Part shown: positions 8,636 to 17,129 of the stretch, in pieces
How positions within the stretch are numbered: the first letter of the stretch is position 1
Layout of the letters: each line of letters begins with the position of its first letter
From: Rhodobiaceae bacterium UBA7804
Lineage (GTDB): Bacteria; Pseudomonadota; Alphaproteobacteria; Parvibaculales; Parvibaculaceae
DNA length: 64,000 bases
Direction: 5' to 3'
Assembly (NCBI GenBank): GCA_002480495.1
Contig: DLCG01000008.1
Coordinates: 289,363 to 353,362, forward strand
Notes under the pieces: model-generated
The model's database searches: none
What the model was told of the DNA's origin: nothing
Seen by the model: only the letters and a program-made list of their open reading frames with translations
Position numbers and translations under genes: made by a program

Positions 8636-9445
8636 TCAGATAAGTGTGGCGAGTGCGTCCATGCCCGTCCAGACGATGTAGAGACCCGTCGAAATGACGA
8701 TGGCCGCGAAGAGAACTGAAAGCGCCTGACGGGAGCCTGAAAGGCGACGGGCCAATCCGAGGCCTGCCGCGGAACCGGCCAGACCTCCGAGTATCAAGAG
8801 CCCCGCAGAACGCCAATCCACAAGGCCGGAGAAAGCATAGCTCGTGGCGGTGGTCAGTCCGAAAACCGTAACCGAAACCAGCGATGAGCCGATGGCATTC
8901 AGCAAAGGCATGGAAGTGGCCGTGACAAGGCCGGGAACGATAAGGAAGCCGCCGCCTATACCGAAAAAGCCGGAAAGGCCGCCGACGAGAAAGCCCGTGC
9001 CCGCAAGGGGCGGGAGAAGACGCGGCGCCGAGCCGCGGTCAAGATGAACGGTTGGATCGCCGCCCTCCCCGCGCCGCAGGAACATCGCCGCTCCGACCAG
9101 GATCATCACCCCGCCGAAAAGCGCGAGCAGGATCTCGCCGCCCACTGCCTTTCCAAGCTGCGCACCCAGCGCGGCGCCGAAGACACCTGCACCCGCAAAA
9201 ACGATGGCACAAGGCCACTTCACGGTGCGGGCACGGGCATGCAGAGCAAGGCTCATGGCGGCATTGGCCGCCACGGCGAGCGCGCCCGTGCCGATCGCTA
9301 CATGGGGCGAGGCGACACCCACGACATAGAGGAGCAAAGGTACCGCCAGAATCGACCCTCCGCCGCCGATGAGACCGAGAGAAAGACCGATCAAGACGCC
9401 GGAGGCGAGCGCCAGCAAGGCATGTGTCAAAACAGGGTCCGGCAT
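8636..9445 (-). CDS. TauE/SafE family membrane permease (first copy)
   Basis: About 269 residues forming eight or so hydrophobic segments in two repeats, the layout of the TauE/SafE/DUF81 family proposed to export sulfite, sulfoacetate or similar anions. Gly-rich signatures LIGLSLGLIGGGGSILAVP near the N-terminus and GGLSGFFGIGGGFLIVPGL in the second half are the family repeats. The ATG at 9445 is chosen because GAGGAGAA precedes it and hydrophobic sequence starts there. An inverted repeat (9496-9520) lies just upstream. The transported anion is not known. A second family member lies at 43106-43942. Confidence 0.85.
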   Translation of the reverse strand: MPDPVLTHALLALASGVLIGLSLGLIGGGGSILAVPLLLYVVGVASPHVAIGTGALAVAANAAMSLALHARARTVKWPCAIVFAGAGVFGAALGAQLGKAVGGEILLALFGGVMILVGAAMFLRRGEGGDPTVHLDRGSAPRLLPPLAGTGFLVGGLSGFFGIGGGFLIVPGLVTATSMPLLNAIGSSLVSVTVFGLTTATSYAFSGLVDWRSAGLLILGGLAGSAAGLGLARRLSGSRQALSVLFAAIVISTGLYIVWTGMDALATLI

Positions 9446-9495
9446 TGGCTTCTCCTCATTCCGGCGCGAGCGGCAGAGCGCCGCGCCGAAGATTC

Positions 9496-9520
9496 TATTT
9501 ACAGACACCGAACGTAAATA
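9496..9520. promoter_or_regulatory. Operator-like inverted repeat upstream of TauE gene
   Basis: TATTTAC and GTAAATA form 7-bp arms around an 11-bp spacer, centred about 60 bp upstream of the TauE start and 125 bp upstream of the divergent patatin-like gene. The AT-rich arms stand out in GC-rich DNA and suggest a dimeric repressor site. Confidence 0.35.
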
Positions 9521-9631
9521 ATAATGGAACAAGCTGTCGCAGTATCGTTAATTGGTCATGAGGGGGTCCTCTCCTAGACTGTCGCCGAGCCAGGCCGGGG
9601 CGGTTTCGAGGCCGGGCAAAGCGAGGCGGGG

Positions 9632-12118
9632 ATGAAGGAAAAGGAACTCAGGATCGCGCTCGTGTGCTACGGCGGCGTTTCGCTCGCCGTCTACATGCAT
9701 GGGGTAACAAAGGAAATCCTGAAGCTCGTCCGGGCGTCCCGTGTCTATCACCACGACCTCGCCCGATCTCATCGCGCTTCCGCAACCTATCTAGATCTCG
9801 ACCATGATGAACGCGAGACGGATACCGAGGAAATCTACTTCGAACTGATCCAGGCGATCGGCCAGTCGCTGGAGCTGCGCATCTTCGTCGACACGATTGC
9901 AGGCGCTTCGGCCGGCGGCATAAACGGCGTTCTGCTCGCACGCGCGCTTGCTCACGACCTGCCGATGGATGCGCACCGCAAGATGTGGCTCGAGCAGGCG
10001 GATATCGTGGCGCTGATGGACGAGCATCACCTGGCTGGGCGCTGGGACAAGCTGTTCATGAAGCCTCTCTTCTGGGGCATCACCGACAAATGGCTGGCAA
10101 AATACGCGCCCGACATGGAGATGCGGCAGAAGCTGCAACTCTTCACCAGATCGCGCTGGTTCGAGCCGCCCTTCTCCGGCCAGATCATGAGCGGGATGCT
10201 GCTCGATGCCTGTCTTGCGATGGGCGAGCCCAAACCCGCCCATGCATCTCTTCTTCCGACAGGCCATCGGCTCGACCTCATCGTCTCGGTGACGGATTTT
10301 CACGGATACAGCCAGCACATACCTCTGCACGACCCGGCATCGATCCGCGAGCGCGAGCACCGGCATACGCTGAAGTTCAGTTATTTCCAGCACGCCAGCG
10401 GCGCAACGATAAGCGACTTCGACACGCCTCATGTGCCGGGTCTGGTTTTCGCCGCGCGGGCGACATCCTGTTTTCCGGGTGCCTTCCCGCCGGCACGGAT
10501 CGGCGAAATCGACGCGCTGCTGAAAGAACGCAAGATCGAATGGCCGACCCGGGAGGAATTCCTGCGGACCAATTTCAAGCCGCTGATCGCCGCCGGAGCC
10601 GACCCGGTCAAGGCCTCGTTCATCGATGGCAGCGTGCTCAACAACAAGCCGTTCGGAGAGGCGATCGCCGCCATTCGCGGGCGGCCGGCCTATCGCGAAG
10701 TCGACAGGCGCATGGTCTATATCGACCCGGACCCCAAGGGCGGCCGGGCGGAAGGGGGCGGCGCGGCGCCGGGCTTCTTCCAGGCGATCCGCGGCGCACT
10801 ATCTGACATTCCGAGAAACCAGCCCGTACGCGACGAACTCGAGGCGCTGCACGATTTTTCGGAACGCGTGCGGCGTTACCGTCAGATCGTCGCAGCGACG
10901 CGGCCGCATGTGCGCGCCCGCATCACCGAGCTCTTCAACGGAAACGGCAAGAAGCTGCCGGGGGCGGAGCAGATCGCGAGGCTTCGCAACGACGCGAACG
11001 CACAGGCAGCCGTCGAGGCGGGCTATGCCTATGACGCCTATATCCAGCTGAAGGTCGCATCCGTTCTCGACCAGATCACGAATATCGTCGCCGACCTGAG
11101 CGAAGCGGTGAACCACCCAAGCGACCGGCTGGCGCTTTCCCGAGCCGTCGAAAGCTGGGCGAAGGAAGCCGGTATTTTCCCCGTAAAGTGGATTGCTCAG
11201 GCGAATGGCGGCGCAGAGCCGAGCAAGGAAGACGCATGGGTGCGATTCCTTCGCGAGTTCGATGTGAGCTTCCGCGTGAGACGGCTTCGCTTCGTCATCC
11301 GGCGGCTCAACGAGCTCTATCAGGATATCGAGACCGGCGACGAAGGCAGCCTGCATTCGGATGCGCTCGACGAGTTCAAGACGAGTCTCTACCGGATACT
11401 CGATCGCATCCAGTCAGAGTCCGCGGCAAGGCTGCGGACTGACGACATCCGCCGTATCTGCAAGTCGATCTACGATGACGGCGTGGCGGAACCGCACGAG
11501 ATCAACGCATTTACGACCCATGTGGCGCCGGTGCTGGATCTTGTCGGCCTCGACAAGGACGCGGACCTCCATTTCGTCGAAATGGCCGAGAGCACCCTCC
11601 CCTACGACATTCGCGCGGAACTCGTGCAGGCCTATATCGGGTTCCCCTTTTTCGACGTGCTGACGCTGCCGCTCAACAAGTGGCAGGACCTCGACGATGT
11701 GGATACGGTGCAGGTGGACAGGATCAGCCCCGAAGATGCCCGTTCGATCCGCGAGGGCGGCGCACCCGCGACGCTCATGGGGCGCGACCTCGGCTATTTC
11801 GCTGCCTTCTTCAGCCGCCGCGCAAGAGAGAACGACTATCTCTGGGGACGGCTTCATGCGGCGGACCGGCTTGTCGATATCGTCGCAAGCAGCGCACCGG
11901 CGGCCATCAAGAAATCGGGTGTCGATCTTTCGCAGATAAAGGCGCGTCTATTCCGCTCGATCCTCAAGGCCGAGAGAAAATATCTGGAGCATGTGCCGGA
12001 GCTTTTCGCCGATCTGGAGCGGGAACTGAAAATCCGCTTCGGCGAAGAAAAGGCGCCTGCCGGAGAGCAGGCGCTGGAAGGCGGAGAGAAAAGCCGGGCG
12101 CTCTCGGGAAATGCGTGA
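9632..12118 (+). CDS. Patatin-like phospholipase (large patatin-related protein)
   Basis: An 828-residue patatin-domain protein. The oxyanion Gly-rich region is CYGGVSLAVYMHG (about 11-23), the nucleophile elbow is GASAGG (near 91-96), and the catalytic aspartate is in the DGS motif of IDGSVLNNKP (near 332). The long C-terminal part (about 400-800) matches the DUF3376-containing patatin-related group in length and layout, not short patatins. Such enzymes hydrolyse acyl esters of lipids; the physiological substrate of this long subgroup is unknown. No signal peptide is present. RBS GAGGCGGGG precedes the ATG. It converges with hsp20, 5 bp apart. Confidence 0.88.
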   Translation: MKEKELRIALVCYGGVSLAVYMHGVTKEILKLVRASRVYHHDLARSHRASATYLDLDHDERETDTEEIYFELIQAIGQSLELRIFVDTIAGASAGGINGVLLARALAHDLPMDAHRKMWLEQADIVALMDEHHLAGRWDKLFMKPLFWGITDKWLAKYAPDMEMRQKLQLFTRSRWFEPPFSGQIMSGMLLDACLAMGEPKPAHASLLPTGHRLDLIVSVTDFHGYSQHIPLHDPASIREREHRHTLKFSYFQHASGATISDFDTPHVPGLVFAARATSCFPGAFPPARIGEIDALLKERKIEWPTREEFLRTNFKPLIAAGADPVKASFIDGSVLNNKPFGEAIAAIRGRPAYREVDRRMVYIDPDPKGGRAEGGGAAPGFFQAIRGALSDIPRNQPVRDELEALHDFSERVRRYRQIVAATRPHVRARITELFNGNGKKLPGAEQIARLRNDANAQAAVEAGYAYDAYIQLKVASVLDQITNIVADLSEAVNHPSDRLALSRAVESWAKEAGIFPVKWIAQANGGAEPSKEDAWVRFLREFDVSFRVRRLRFVIRRLNELYQDIETGDEGSLHSDALDEFKTSLYRILDRIQSESAARLRTDDIRRICKSIYDDGVAEPHEINAFTTHVAPVLDLVGLDKDADLHFVEMAESTLPYDIRAELVQAYIGFPFFDVLTLPLNKWQDLDDVDTVQVDRISPEDARSIREGGAPATLMGRDLGYFAAFFSRRARENDYLWGRLHAADRLVDIVASSAPAAIKKSGVDLSQIKARLFRSILKAERKYLEHVPELFADLERELKIRFGEEKAPAGEQALEGGEKSRALSGNA

Positions 12119-12123
12119 GCCAG

Positions 12124-12624
12124 TCAGCCTTTGCCGATGCTGATACGCCTGCTGGCCGGGGCGGCACCCGGCTTCTTCGGCATGGTGACATGCAGTACAC
12201 CCCTGTCGAACTTCGCCTCGATCTTCGTATCGTCCACATCCGAGGGCAAGGTGAAGATGCGCTGGAAGCTGCCATAGTGGCGTTCCACGATACGCGCTTC
12301 GTCCTTCTCGTCCTTCTTTTCGTATCGCTTCTCGCCCTTGAGCGTGAGCACACCTTCATGAATGCTCAGATCGATGTCCTTGTCATCGAGGCCCGGCAGT
12401 TCAGCCGACAGCTGATATTCCTTGTCCGTCTCATGGAGGTCGATACGCGGGGTGATATGTCCCGCTCCAAAGCGGCCGAGCGAGGGCGTATCGAACAGCC
12501 CGAAGCCACGACCGAAGGCGCGGTCGATCAGGCTGTTCATCTCGTCGCGAAAGGCGGAAAAGGGGTCGTGCTGAAACAGGGACGGCGTCTTGCGATTTTC
12601 ATTCTTGCTCACTTCATTGGCCAT
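12124..12624 (-). CDS. Hsp20 / alpha-crystallin small heat-shock protein
   Basis: A 166-residue ATP-independent holdase. The alpha-crystallin domain occupies about 50-150, with ELPGLDDKDIDLSIHEGVLTLKGEK and the FxRxFxLP-like FQRIFTLPSDVD segment. The C-terminal I-x-I anchor used for oligomer assembly is RRISIGKG. The N-terminal region begins with a class A-like PFSAFRDEMNSLIDRAF segment. The ATG at 12624 has a strong AAGGAG site that is partly buried in a hairpin (12634-12651). Identity is secure. Confidence 0.95.
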   Translation of the reverse strand: MANEVSKNENRKTPSLFQHDPFSAFRDEMNSLIDRAFGRGFGLFDTPSLGRFGAGHITPRIDLHETDKEYQLSAELPGLDDKDIDLSIHEGVLTLKGEKRYEKKDEKDEARIVERHYGSFQRIFTLPSDVDDTKIEAKFDRGVLHVTMPKKPGAAPASRRISIGKG

Positions 12625-12633
12625 CTTCGTTCT

Positions 12634-12651
12634 CCTTCCTGACCAAGAAAG
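12634..12651 (-). promoter_or_regulatory. Candidate RNA thermometer hairpin masking the hsp20 Shine-Dalgarno
   Basis: In the hsp20 leader, CUUUCUU pairs fully with AGGAAGG (seven pairs, two of them G-U) across a GGUC tetraloop. The AAGG of the AAGGAG ribosome site lies in this stem. Small heat-shock genes of alphaproteobacteria are often controlled by such structures (ROSE or fourU types). The stem is short and only partly covers the site. Confidence 0.45.
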
Positions 12652-12713
12652 TTCCCTTTCGACACTTTACTGGCGGCCCATATCCACAGGCTGCCAATCT
12701 GGAATCTATTCTC

Positions 12714-13718
12714 TCACCCGGTCTCCGCAAGGGGGCCACACTGTCGCAGTTCCCGCTCGGCGCCGGAGGGAAGCGGCGCCTCCTTTCGTGCAATCCAGTG
12801 GGCGATATCCTTCCAGACCGTCTCGCGTTCAAGATCACGCAGCAGCATGTGATAGCCGTGCGGATAGCAAGCCACCGTCAGAGAGGCCCGCGCCCTGCCA
12901 AATTTCTCAAGCGTTCCGGCTACCGCCGGCGCGGGCACGATTTCGTCCTTCGCGCCATAAAGAAGAAGGATGGGGGCGTGGATTTGAGATGCGGCGTCAT
13001 AGGCAGCATCCATCAATCCGACGAGCCCGTATAGCGTATCCACTCGCGTCTCCTTGATGACAAGAGGATCGCGGCCAAGCGCGCGCAGCATTTCGATATT
13101 GTCCGATGGCCAAATGTCGAGCCCCCTTCCGGTAAGCGTCATCGAGGGTGCGATATGCGCAACGCTCCAGAGGGCAGCGGCATAGGCATCATCCAACTGC
13201 TGCCAGCCCCATACCGCGGGAGCCGACAAGATGAGGCCGTCAACATCGGGCCGATCGTCGAGCGCCATCATGCGCATCGCGACTGCGGCACCCATACTCT
13301 CCCCCATGAGATAGAGCGGCTGCCCGGGATATTTCTCGCGCAGCAGACCCGCGACGACGGCGGCATCGGCCGCCAATCTTCGATCACCCGCCCAGAGCCC
13401 CCGGCCCGGCGCACGGCCGAAGCCGCGCTGGTCGATCGCAACAAGCGTTATGCCGTTGGCGGCAAACCAGGGACCGGGCCCCGGCGCGGCGAAGGCACTG
13501 GAATAATCGTTGAACCCATGCAGCGCCAGGATGACGGCCCGAGGTTCTTTCGCCTCGAAGATGAGCATAGGAAGGCGTGCGCCATCCGGCATTACGGCGC
13601 GTGCCGCGGAGGCGCGTTCGATCCGTGGCTCATAGACCGGGTCGCCCACGCGCATCGTCTGCGGAGCGCAGGCCGAGAAGAGAACGATAAACAGAAAGGC
13701 CGGAAAAATGCGCTGCAT
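12714..13718 (-). CDS. Alpha/beta hydrolase lipoprotein, monoacylglycerol lipase-like
   Basis: A 334-residue serine hydrolase of the Hydrolase_4/PldB group. The signal sequence ends in a lipobox LFSAC with lipidation at Cys17, so it should be membrane-anchored in the envelope. The HGFNDYSSAF oxyanion region is near 66, the nucleophile is in GESMG near 140, the acid is in LYGAKDEIVP near 256, and the histidine is in CYPHGYHML near 290. It likely acts on monoacylglycerols or lysolipids. It sits downstream of nothing in the same direction and upstream of hsp20 by 89 bp, so it probably has its own promoter. Confidence 0.85.
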   Translation of the reverse strand: MQRIFPAFLFIVLFSACAPQTMRVGDPVYEPRIERASAARAVMPDGARLPMLIFEAKEPRAVILALHGFNDYSSAFAAPGPGPWFAANGITLVAIDQRGFGRAPGRGLWAGDRRLAADAAVVAGLLREKYPGQPLYLMGESMGAAVAMRMMALDDRPDVDGLILSAPAVWGWQQLDDAYAAALWSVAHIAPSMTLTGRGLDIWPSDNIEMLRALGRDPLVIKETRVDTLYGLVGLMDAAYDAASQIHAPILLLYGAKDEIVPAPAVAGTLEKFGRARASLTVACYPHGYHMLLRDLERETVWKDIAHWIARKEAPLPSGAERELRQCGPLAETG

Positions 13719-13756
13719 GACGAGAGGCTAGCGCATGGAAAGCGGGGATGCGAGGA

Positions 13757-13779
13757 GGAGGCAGCGCTGGGCCGCCTCC
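13757..13779 (-). terminator. Weak hairpin after the TonB receptor gene
   Basis: GGAGGC and GCCTCC arms surround an 11-nt loop in the 70 bp between the receptor stop and the next gene start. There is no T-tract, so terminator activity is uncertain. Confidence 0.25.
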
Positions 13780-13788
13780 CCCATCCGG

Positions 13789-15912
13789 TCAGAAGTCGAA
13801 GCTCACCTGAAGATAGGCCGAGCGCCCGGGCTCGTTCACCTGAACCACGGCCGGATCGAAGCCATTCGCCTTGTTCAGATGCGAGGCATAGGTCGCATCG
13901 AGAATGTTGGCGACGCCGCCCTGCACCCTCACCCGCTCAGCGAGCTGCCACGTTCCGAAGATATCGATAACCGCATAGGCGGGTGTTTCTCGCACATCGA
14001 GGCCGGAACCCGTCGCCGCGCTGTCGTCGACGCGCGACTGTCTGGCCGCCCAGCGCAGGCGCGTGCCCGCGCTCCACTCCGAAACATCGTAGACAAGCTC
14101 CACCTCACCGCTAAGCGGAGGTATCTGATAGAGCGGCCTGCCGTCGGTCGTGTTCTCGCCATAGACATAGGCAATGTTGCCGCCCAGATGCCAGGAGGGC
14201 GCAAAAGCCCACTCCGCGGCAAGATCGATGCCCGCCAGTTCCGCATCCACGTTGCGGAAGATGCTCGATACACCGTCATTCACGAGAACACCCGATTGAC
14301 CCCGCGCAATATCGCGCGAGATGAAATCCTGGACATTGTCGTACCAGATGCTCGCGGAGGTCTTCCACGCGGTGCGGACCGTCTCCACGCCGAGATCGAC
14401 CTGGTGATGCTTCTCCGGATCGAGCCCCGGGTTTCCAACCCACCCGCCGCCGCCCATTGCGGGAGCACGGGCGATGCCACGTTCGGTCGCATCCGCCGTG
14501 CGCACGGCGCGGCTTGCACCGAGCCAACCTGAAAAGCCTCCAAAGTCATGTGTGATGCGCACAAGACCGCTGACATTGGTCTCTTCCCGGTCAGTATCCG
14601 TCACGCCATAGAAGGTGCCGTAGAGCGTACGTGCGGAGACAGCGCCCATGCCGCCAGGCAGAAGATCTGCCTTCGCCGCCTTGACGGAAATGAAATCCGT
14701 CCGGATGCCGGCGGTGATGCCGGTCATCTTCGACAGCGGAGCCTTCGTTTCGAGGAAGACGCCCGCATCCTCGATTTCCATACCCGGCCAGGTGTAGTTG
14801 GAGATCGTGGTTGGCGGGATGGCGGCCATCATGGACGAATAGCTGACGGCATCACGATCATTGCGCCTGTAGTCGGCGCCAAGCGTGACGTCCATCGTGC
14901 CGAAGGCGAAGTTGCCTGCAAATCGGGCCCCCTTCGTGTCCGAGGTCGCATCCGTCCGCATGGTCATCATGCCCGGCGTGCGCAGCGAATAATTGTCCAT
15001 CACATGATCGACGAAGGAACCGTAGACGCTTGCCTCAAAGCCCTTGAGGACACCTGGCTCGGCAAAATTGTGTTCGACGGCGAGACGGTAGGTGTCGGTC
15101 GCGGTCCAAGGTGCATCCATGCCGGCGCCCGCAAAGTAGACATCGACTGCCCGGTTCTCTTCCGCGGACAGGGAGAGAAGCGAATTCGAGCCATAGCGCA
15201 GGCCTACTTCCCCACCGCCGCCATATTGCTCGAATGCAGAGCGCACCTCACGGCCATCGCCATCTTCGTAGTTGTTGGCGCGACGGCCGGTGAGAAACCC
15301 CCGAATGTAGCTGCCATTCTCGACGGCCCGGGCCTGCATGCTCGAATAACGCTGGAAGCCATTCGACTCGACGCCCGCTTCGACATTGCCCGAGAGGCCT
15401 TCACCGAAATCCGCTGAGTCCGCGCGTTCGAGAGAAACGGTGCCCGCCGGTGCGGGAGGACCATCCAGCACGCTCTGATAGCCGCGGCGCACGGCTATGC
15501 TGTCACCCGACATTGGCATCATCGAAGAAGCCGGCGGGTCCATCCGGTTCGGGCAACCGCCAAATACATAGGCGCCATCGCTTATGACAGCAATGCGGTC
15601 TTCGGACATGCCGCGAATGCTGATGTCCGAACCGTGACCGCCAAGCCGGCCGGCACTGACGCCCGGGATGCGGGAAATGAGCTCTCCGGCATCGCGCGCG
15701 GGCGGACCGCTCACGTCGCCGACAATTACCCTTTCGGAGGAACCTTCATCCTCCCGCGGCGCGTTGACGATAAGTTCGGGTATCCGAACGGGCGTTATTT
15801 CATCTTCCGCCGCGCGAGCGGGAGAGACATGAAGGGCCGAGACGAGCACGGCCGAGGCGGTACCGGCGAGCAATAGAGCACGCCGCGCCGCGAGAGAGCG
15901 CTTGAACAACAT
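13789..15912 (-). CDS. TonB-dependent copper receptor (OprC/NosA type)
   Basis: An outer-membrane beta-barrel receptor of 707 residues when started at ATG 15912. A basic, hydrophobic signal peptide ends near SPARA (34). The plug domain follows, with the copper-receptor motif GGCPNRMDPPAS (118-129), which carries the Cys and Met residues typical of the OprC/NosA family. The protein ends in an aromatic beta-strand (YLQVSFDF), as outer-membrane barrels do. Many Met-rich positions occur (SSMMPMSG). It follows the small exported protein by 37 bp and probably shares its promoter at 16419-16447. Function: TonB/ExbB-powered uptake of copper or a copper complex. Confidence 0.9.
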   Translation of the reverse strand: MLFKRSLAARRALLLAGTASAVLVSALHVSPARAAEDEITPVRIPELIVNAPREDEGSSERVIVGDVSGPPARDAGELISRIPGVSAGRLGGHGSDISIRGMSEDRIAVISDGAYVFGGCPNRMDPPASSMMPMSGDSIAVRRGYQSVLDGPPAPAGTVSLERADSADFGEGLSGNVEAGVESNGFQRYSSMQARAVENGSYIRGFLTGRRANNYEDGDGREVRSAFEQYGGGGEVGLRYGSNSLLSLSAEENRAVDVYFAGAGMDAPWTATDTYRLAVEHNFAEPGVLKGFEASVYGSFVDHVMDNYSLRTPGMMTMRTDATSDTKGARFAGNFAFGTMDVTLGADYRRNDRDAVSYSSMMAAIPPTTISNYTWPGMEIEDAGVFLETKAPLSKMTGITAGIRTDFISVKAAKADLLPGGMGAVSARTLYGTFYGVTDTDREETNVSGLVRITHDFGGFSGWLGASRAVRTADATERGIARAPAMGGGGWVGNPGLDPEKHHQVDLGVETVRTAWKTSASIWYDNVQDFISRDIARGQSGVLVNDGVSSIFRNVDAELAGIDLAAEWAFAPSWHLGGNIAYVYGENTTDGRPLYQIPPLSGEVELVYDVSEWSAGTRLRWAARQSRVDDSAATGSGLDVRETPAYAVIDIFGTWQLAERVRVQGGVANILDATYASHLNKANGFDPAVVQVNEPGRSAYLQVSFDF

Positions 15913-15949
15913 CTGATCTTTTCCTGTCTTGTCTGAATTGCGAACGAGT

Positions 15950-16399
15950 TCAGACGAAGACAGGCGGACCCCGCGGCGGCACTGGCGGGCGCTCGGCCCC
16001 CTGAGGCAGAAGGATCGCGGCTGCCGGCCGCGGCAGATCGAAGAGAGGAGGCTCCCGGAGTTGGACAAAAAGATCGTCGCGGAACTCCGCGAGGGCGGCC
16101 GTGGCCATGGGCGCACAGAGGCCGGGGGCAAAGTCGTATTGCTCTTCCCGATCGGCGAGAGGCTGCCCGTCGCCATCGAGGCGGATGACTTTCAGACCGC
16201 TGCCTGTGCATATGACGATGCGATCGGAGAAGATACCTGCCTGTTCCAGCGGCCGGGCAGCAAGACTTCCAGCCAGAAGCGGAAAGACGATCGAGACGGC
16301 GACAAGCGCGACAATCAGGCGCGAGACAAGGGGCACTCCGCCACGACCGCGACGAAGCGAGACACTTGCTCGAATGGTTTTTAGCCAGATGCCCAACAC
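15950..16399 (-). CDS. Small exported DUF2946-like protein next to copper receptor
   Basis: About 149 residues. A hydrophobic segment (LIVALVAVSIVFPLLAG) at about 25-41 acts as signal or anchor, followed by an IVICTGSG stretch, one further Cys (PGLCAP) and a Pro-rich C-terminus (PPVPPRGPPVFV). Layout and the position before a copper TonB receptor resemble DUF2946 proteins. The GTG at 16399 is chosen since GGGGCATGGG precedes it and an earlier TTG lies inside the predicted -35 box. Likely periplasmic; role in copper handling is inferred only from context. Confidence 0.6.
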   Translation of the reverse strand: MLGIWLKTIRASVSLRRGRGGVPLVSRLIVALVAVSIVFPLLAGSLAARPLEQAGIFSDRIVICTGSGLKVIRLDGDGQPLADREEQYDFAPGLCAPMATAALAEFRDDLFVQLREPPLFDLPRPAAAILLPQGAERPPVPPRGPPVFV

Positions 16400-16418
16400 C
16401 CCATGCCCCTTTTTTTGC

Positions 16419-16447
16419 AGTATCGGGAGCGGGCAAAGGCCTGTCAA
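16419..16447 (-). promoter_or_regulatory. Strong predicted promoter of the copper receptor operon
   Basis: On the minus strand a perfect TTGACA (16447-16442) and GATACT (16424-16419) are spaced by exactly 17 bp. The start point would fall near 16412, just upstream of the small exported protein. Confidence 0.65.
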
Positions 16448-16486
16448 AACGCAGAAGACGGCTGGCGTGTGGCGCGATGACGCAGC

Positions 16487-17086
16487 CTAGTCCACCAGAC
16501 GCCTGACTTCGCGCTTCAGCGCAGGGAGCAAATTCGTTTCGAACCAGGGGTTCTTCCTGATCCAGGCATTGTTGCGCCAGGAAGGATGCGGGAGCGGGAT
16601 AACGCCCGGGGCATATTCCCGCCAGGCAGCCACGGTTTCCGTGAGACTTTCCTTACGGGCGGCGCCGAGATGCCAAGCCTGCGCATACTGACCGACGAGA
16701 AGCATGAGTTCGATCTGCGGCAAGAGCTTGAAGAGTTGTCCGCGCCAGGCTTCGGCGCATTCGCGGCGTGGCGGCAGATCCCCGCCCTTCGCATCGAGAC
16801 CGGGAAAGCAGAAGCCCATCGGCACTATTGCGATGCGCGAGACATCGTAGAATTCATCCGGCGTGACGCCCATCCAGTCGCGCAAACGATCCCCGCTCGG
16901 GTCCGTGAAGGGAGTGCCGGAGGCGTGGACGCGGGTACCCGGCGCCTGCCCTACAATGCAGACCCTCGCCTTGCGTGAGACGCGGAGCACCGGGCGCGGT
17001 TCATGAGGGAGCGGCTGCTTCAGCGGACGCTCAATGCAAATGCGGCAGGCCCGGATTTCGGCGGTGAGGCGATCGAGCTTCGTCAT
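16487..17086 (-). CDS. Uracil-DNA glycosylase superfamily protein
   Basis: About 199 residues of the COG1573-type uracil-DNA glycosylase family. Motif 1 is GQAPGTRVH (near 46-54) and motif 2 is PLPHPSWRNN (near 164). Four Cys residues typical of the iron-sulfur families are only partly represented (CRICIERPL near the N-terminus), so it belongs to the short 'uracil-DNA glycosylase family' branch often found in alphaproteobacteria, not the classic Ung. ATG 17086 is chosen; a TTG 36 bp upstream is possible. It would remove uracil or related bases, but activity has not been shown for every member. Confidence 0.8.
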   Translation of the reverse strand: MTKLDRLTAEIRACRICIERPLKQPLPHEPRPVLRVSRKARVCIVGQAPGTRVHASGTPFTDPSGDRLRDWMGVTPDEFYDVSRIAIVPMGFCFPGLDAKGGDLPPRRECAEAWRGQLFKLLPQIELMLLVGQYAQAWHLGAARKESLTETVAAWREYAPGVIPLPHPSWRNNAWIRKNPWFETNLLPALKREVRRLVD

Positions 17087-17129
17087 GGCGCTAATCTGGG
17101 ACGAATGAAGCGCGACCGCCAATCACATC

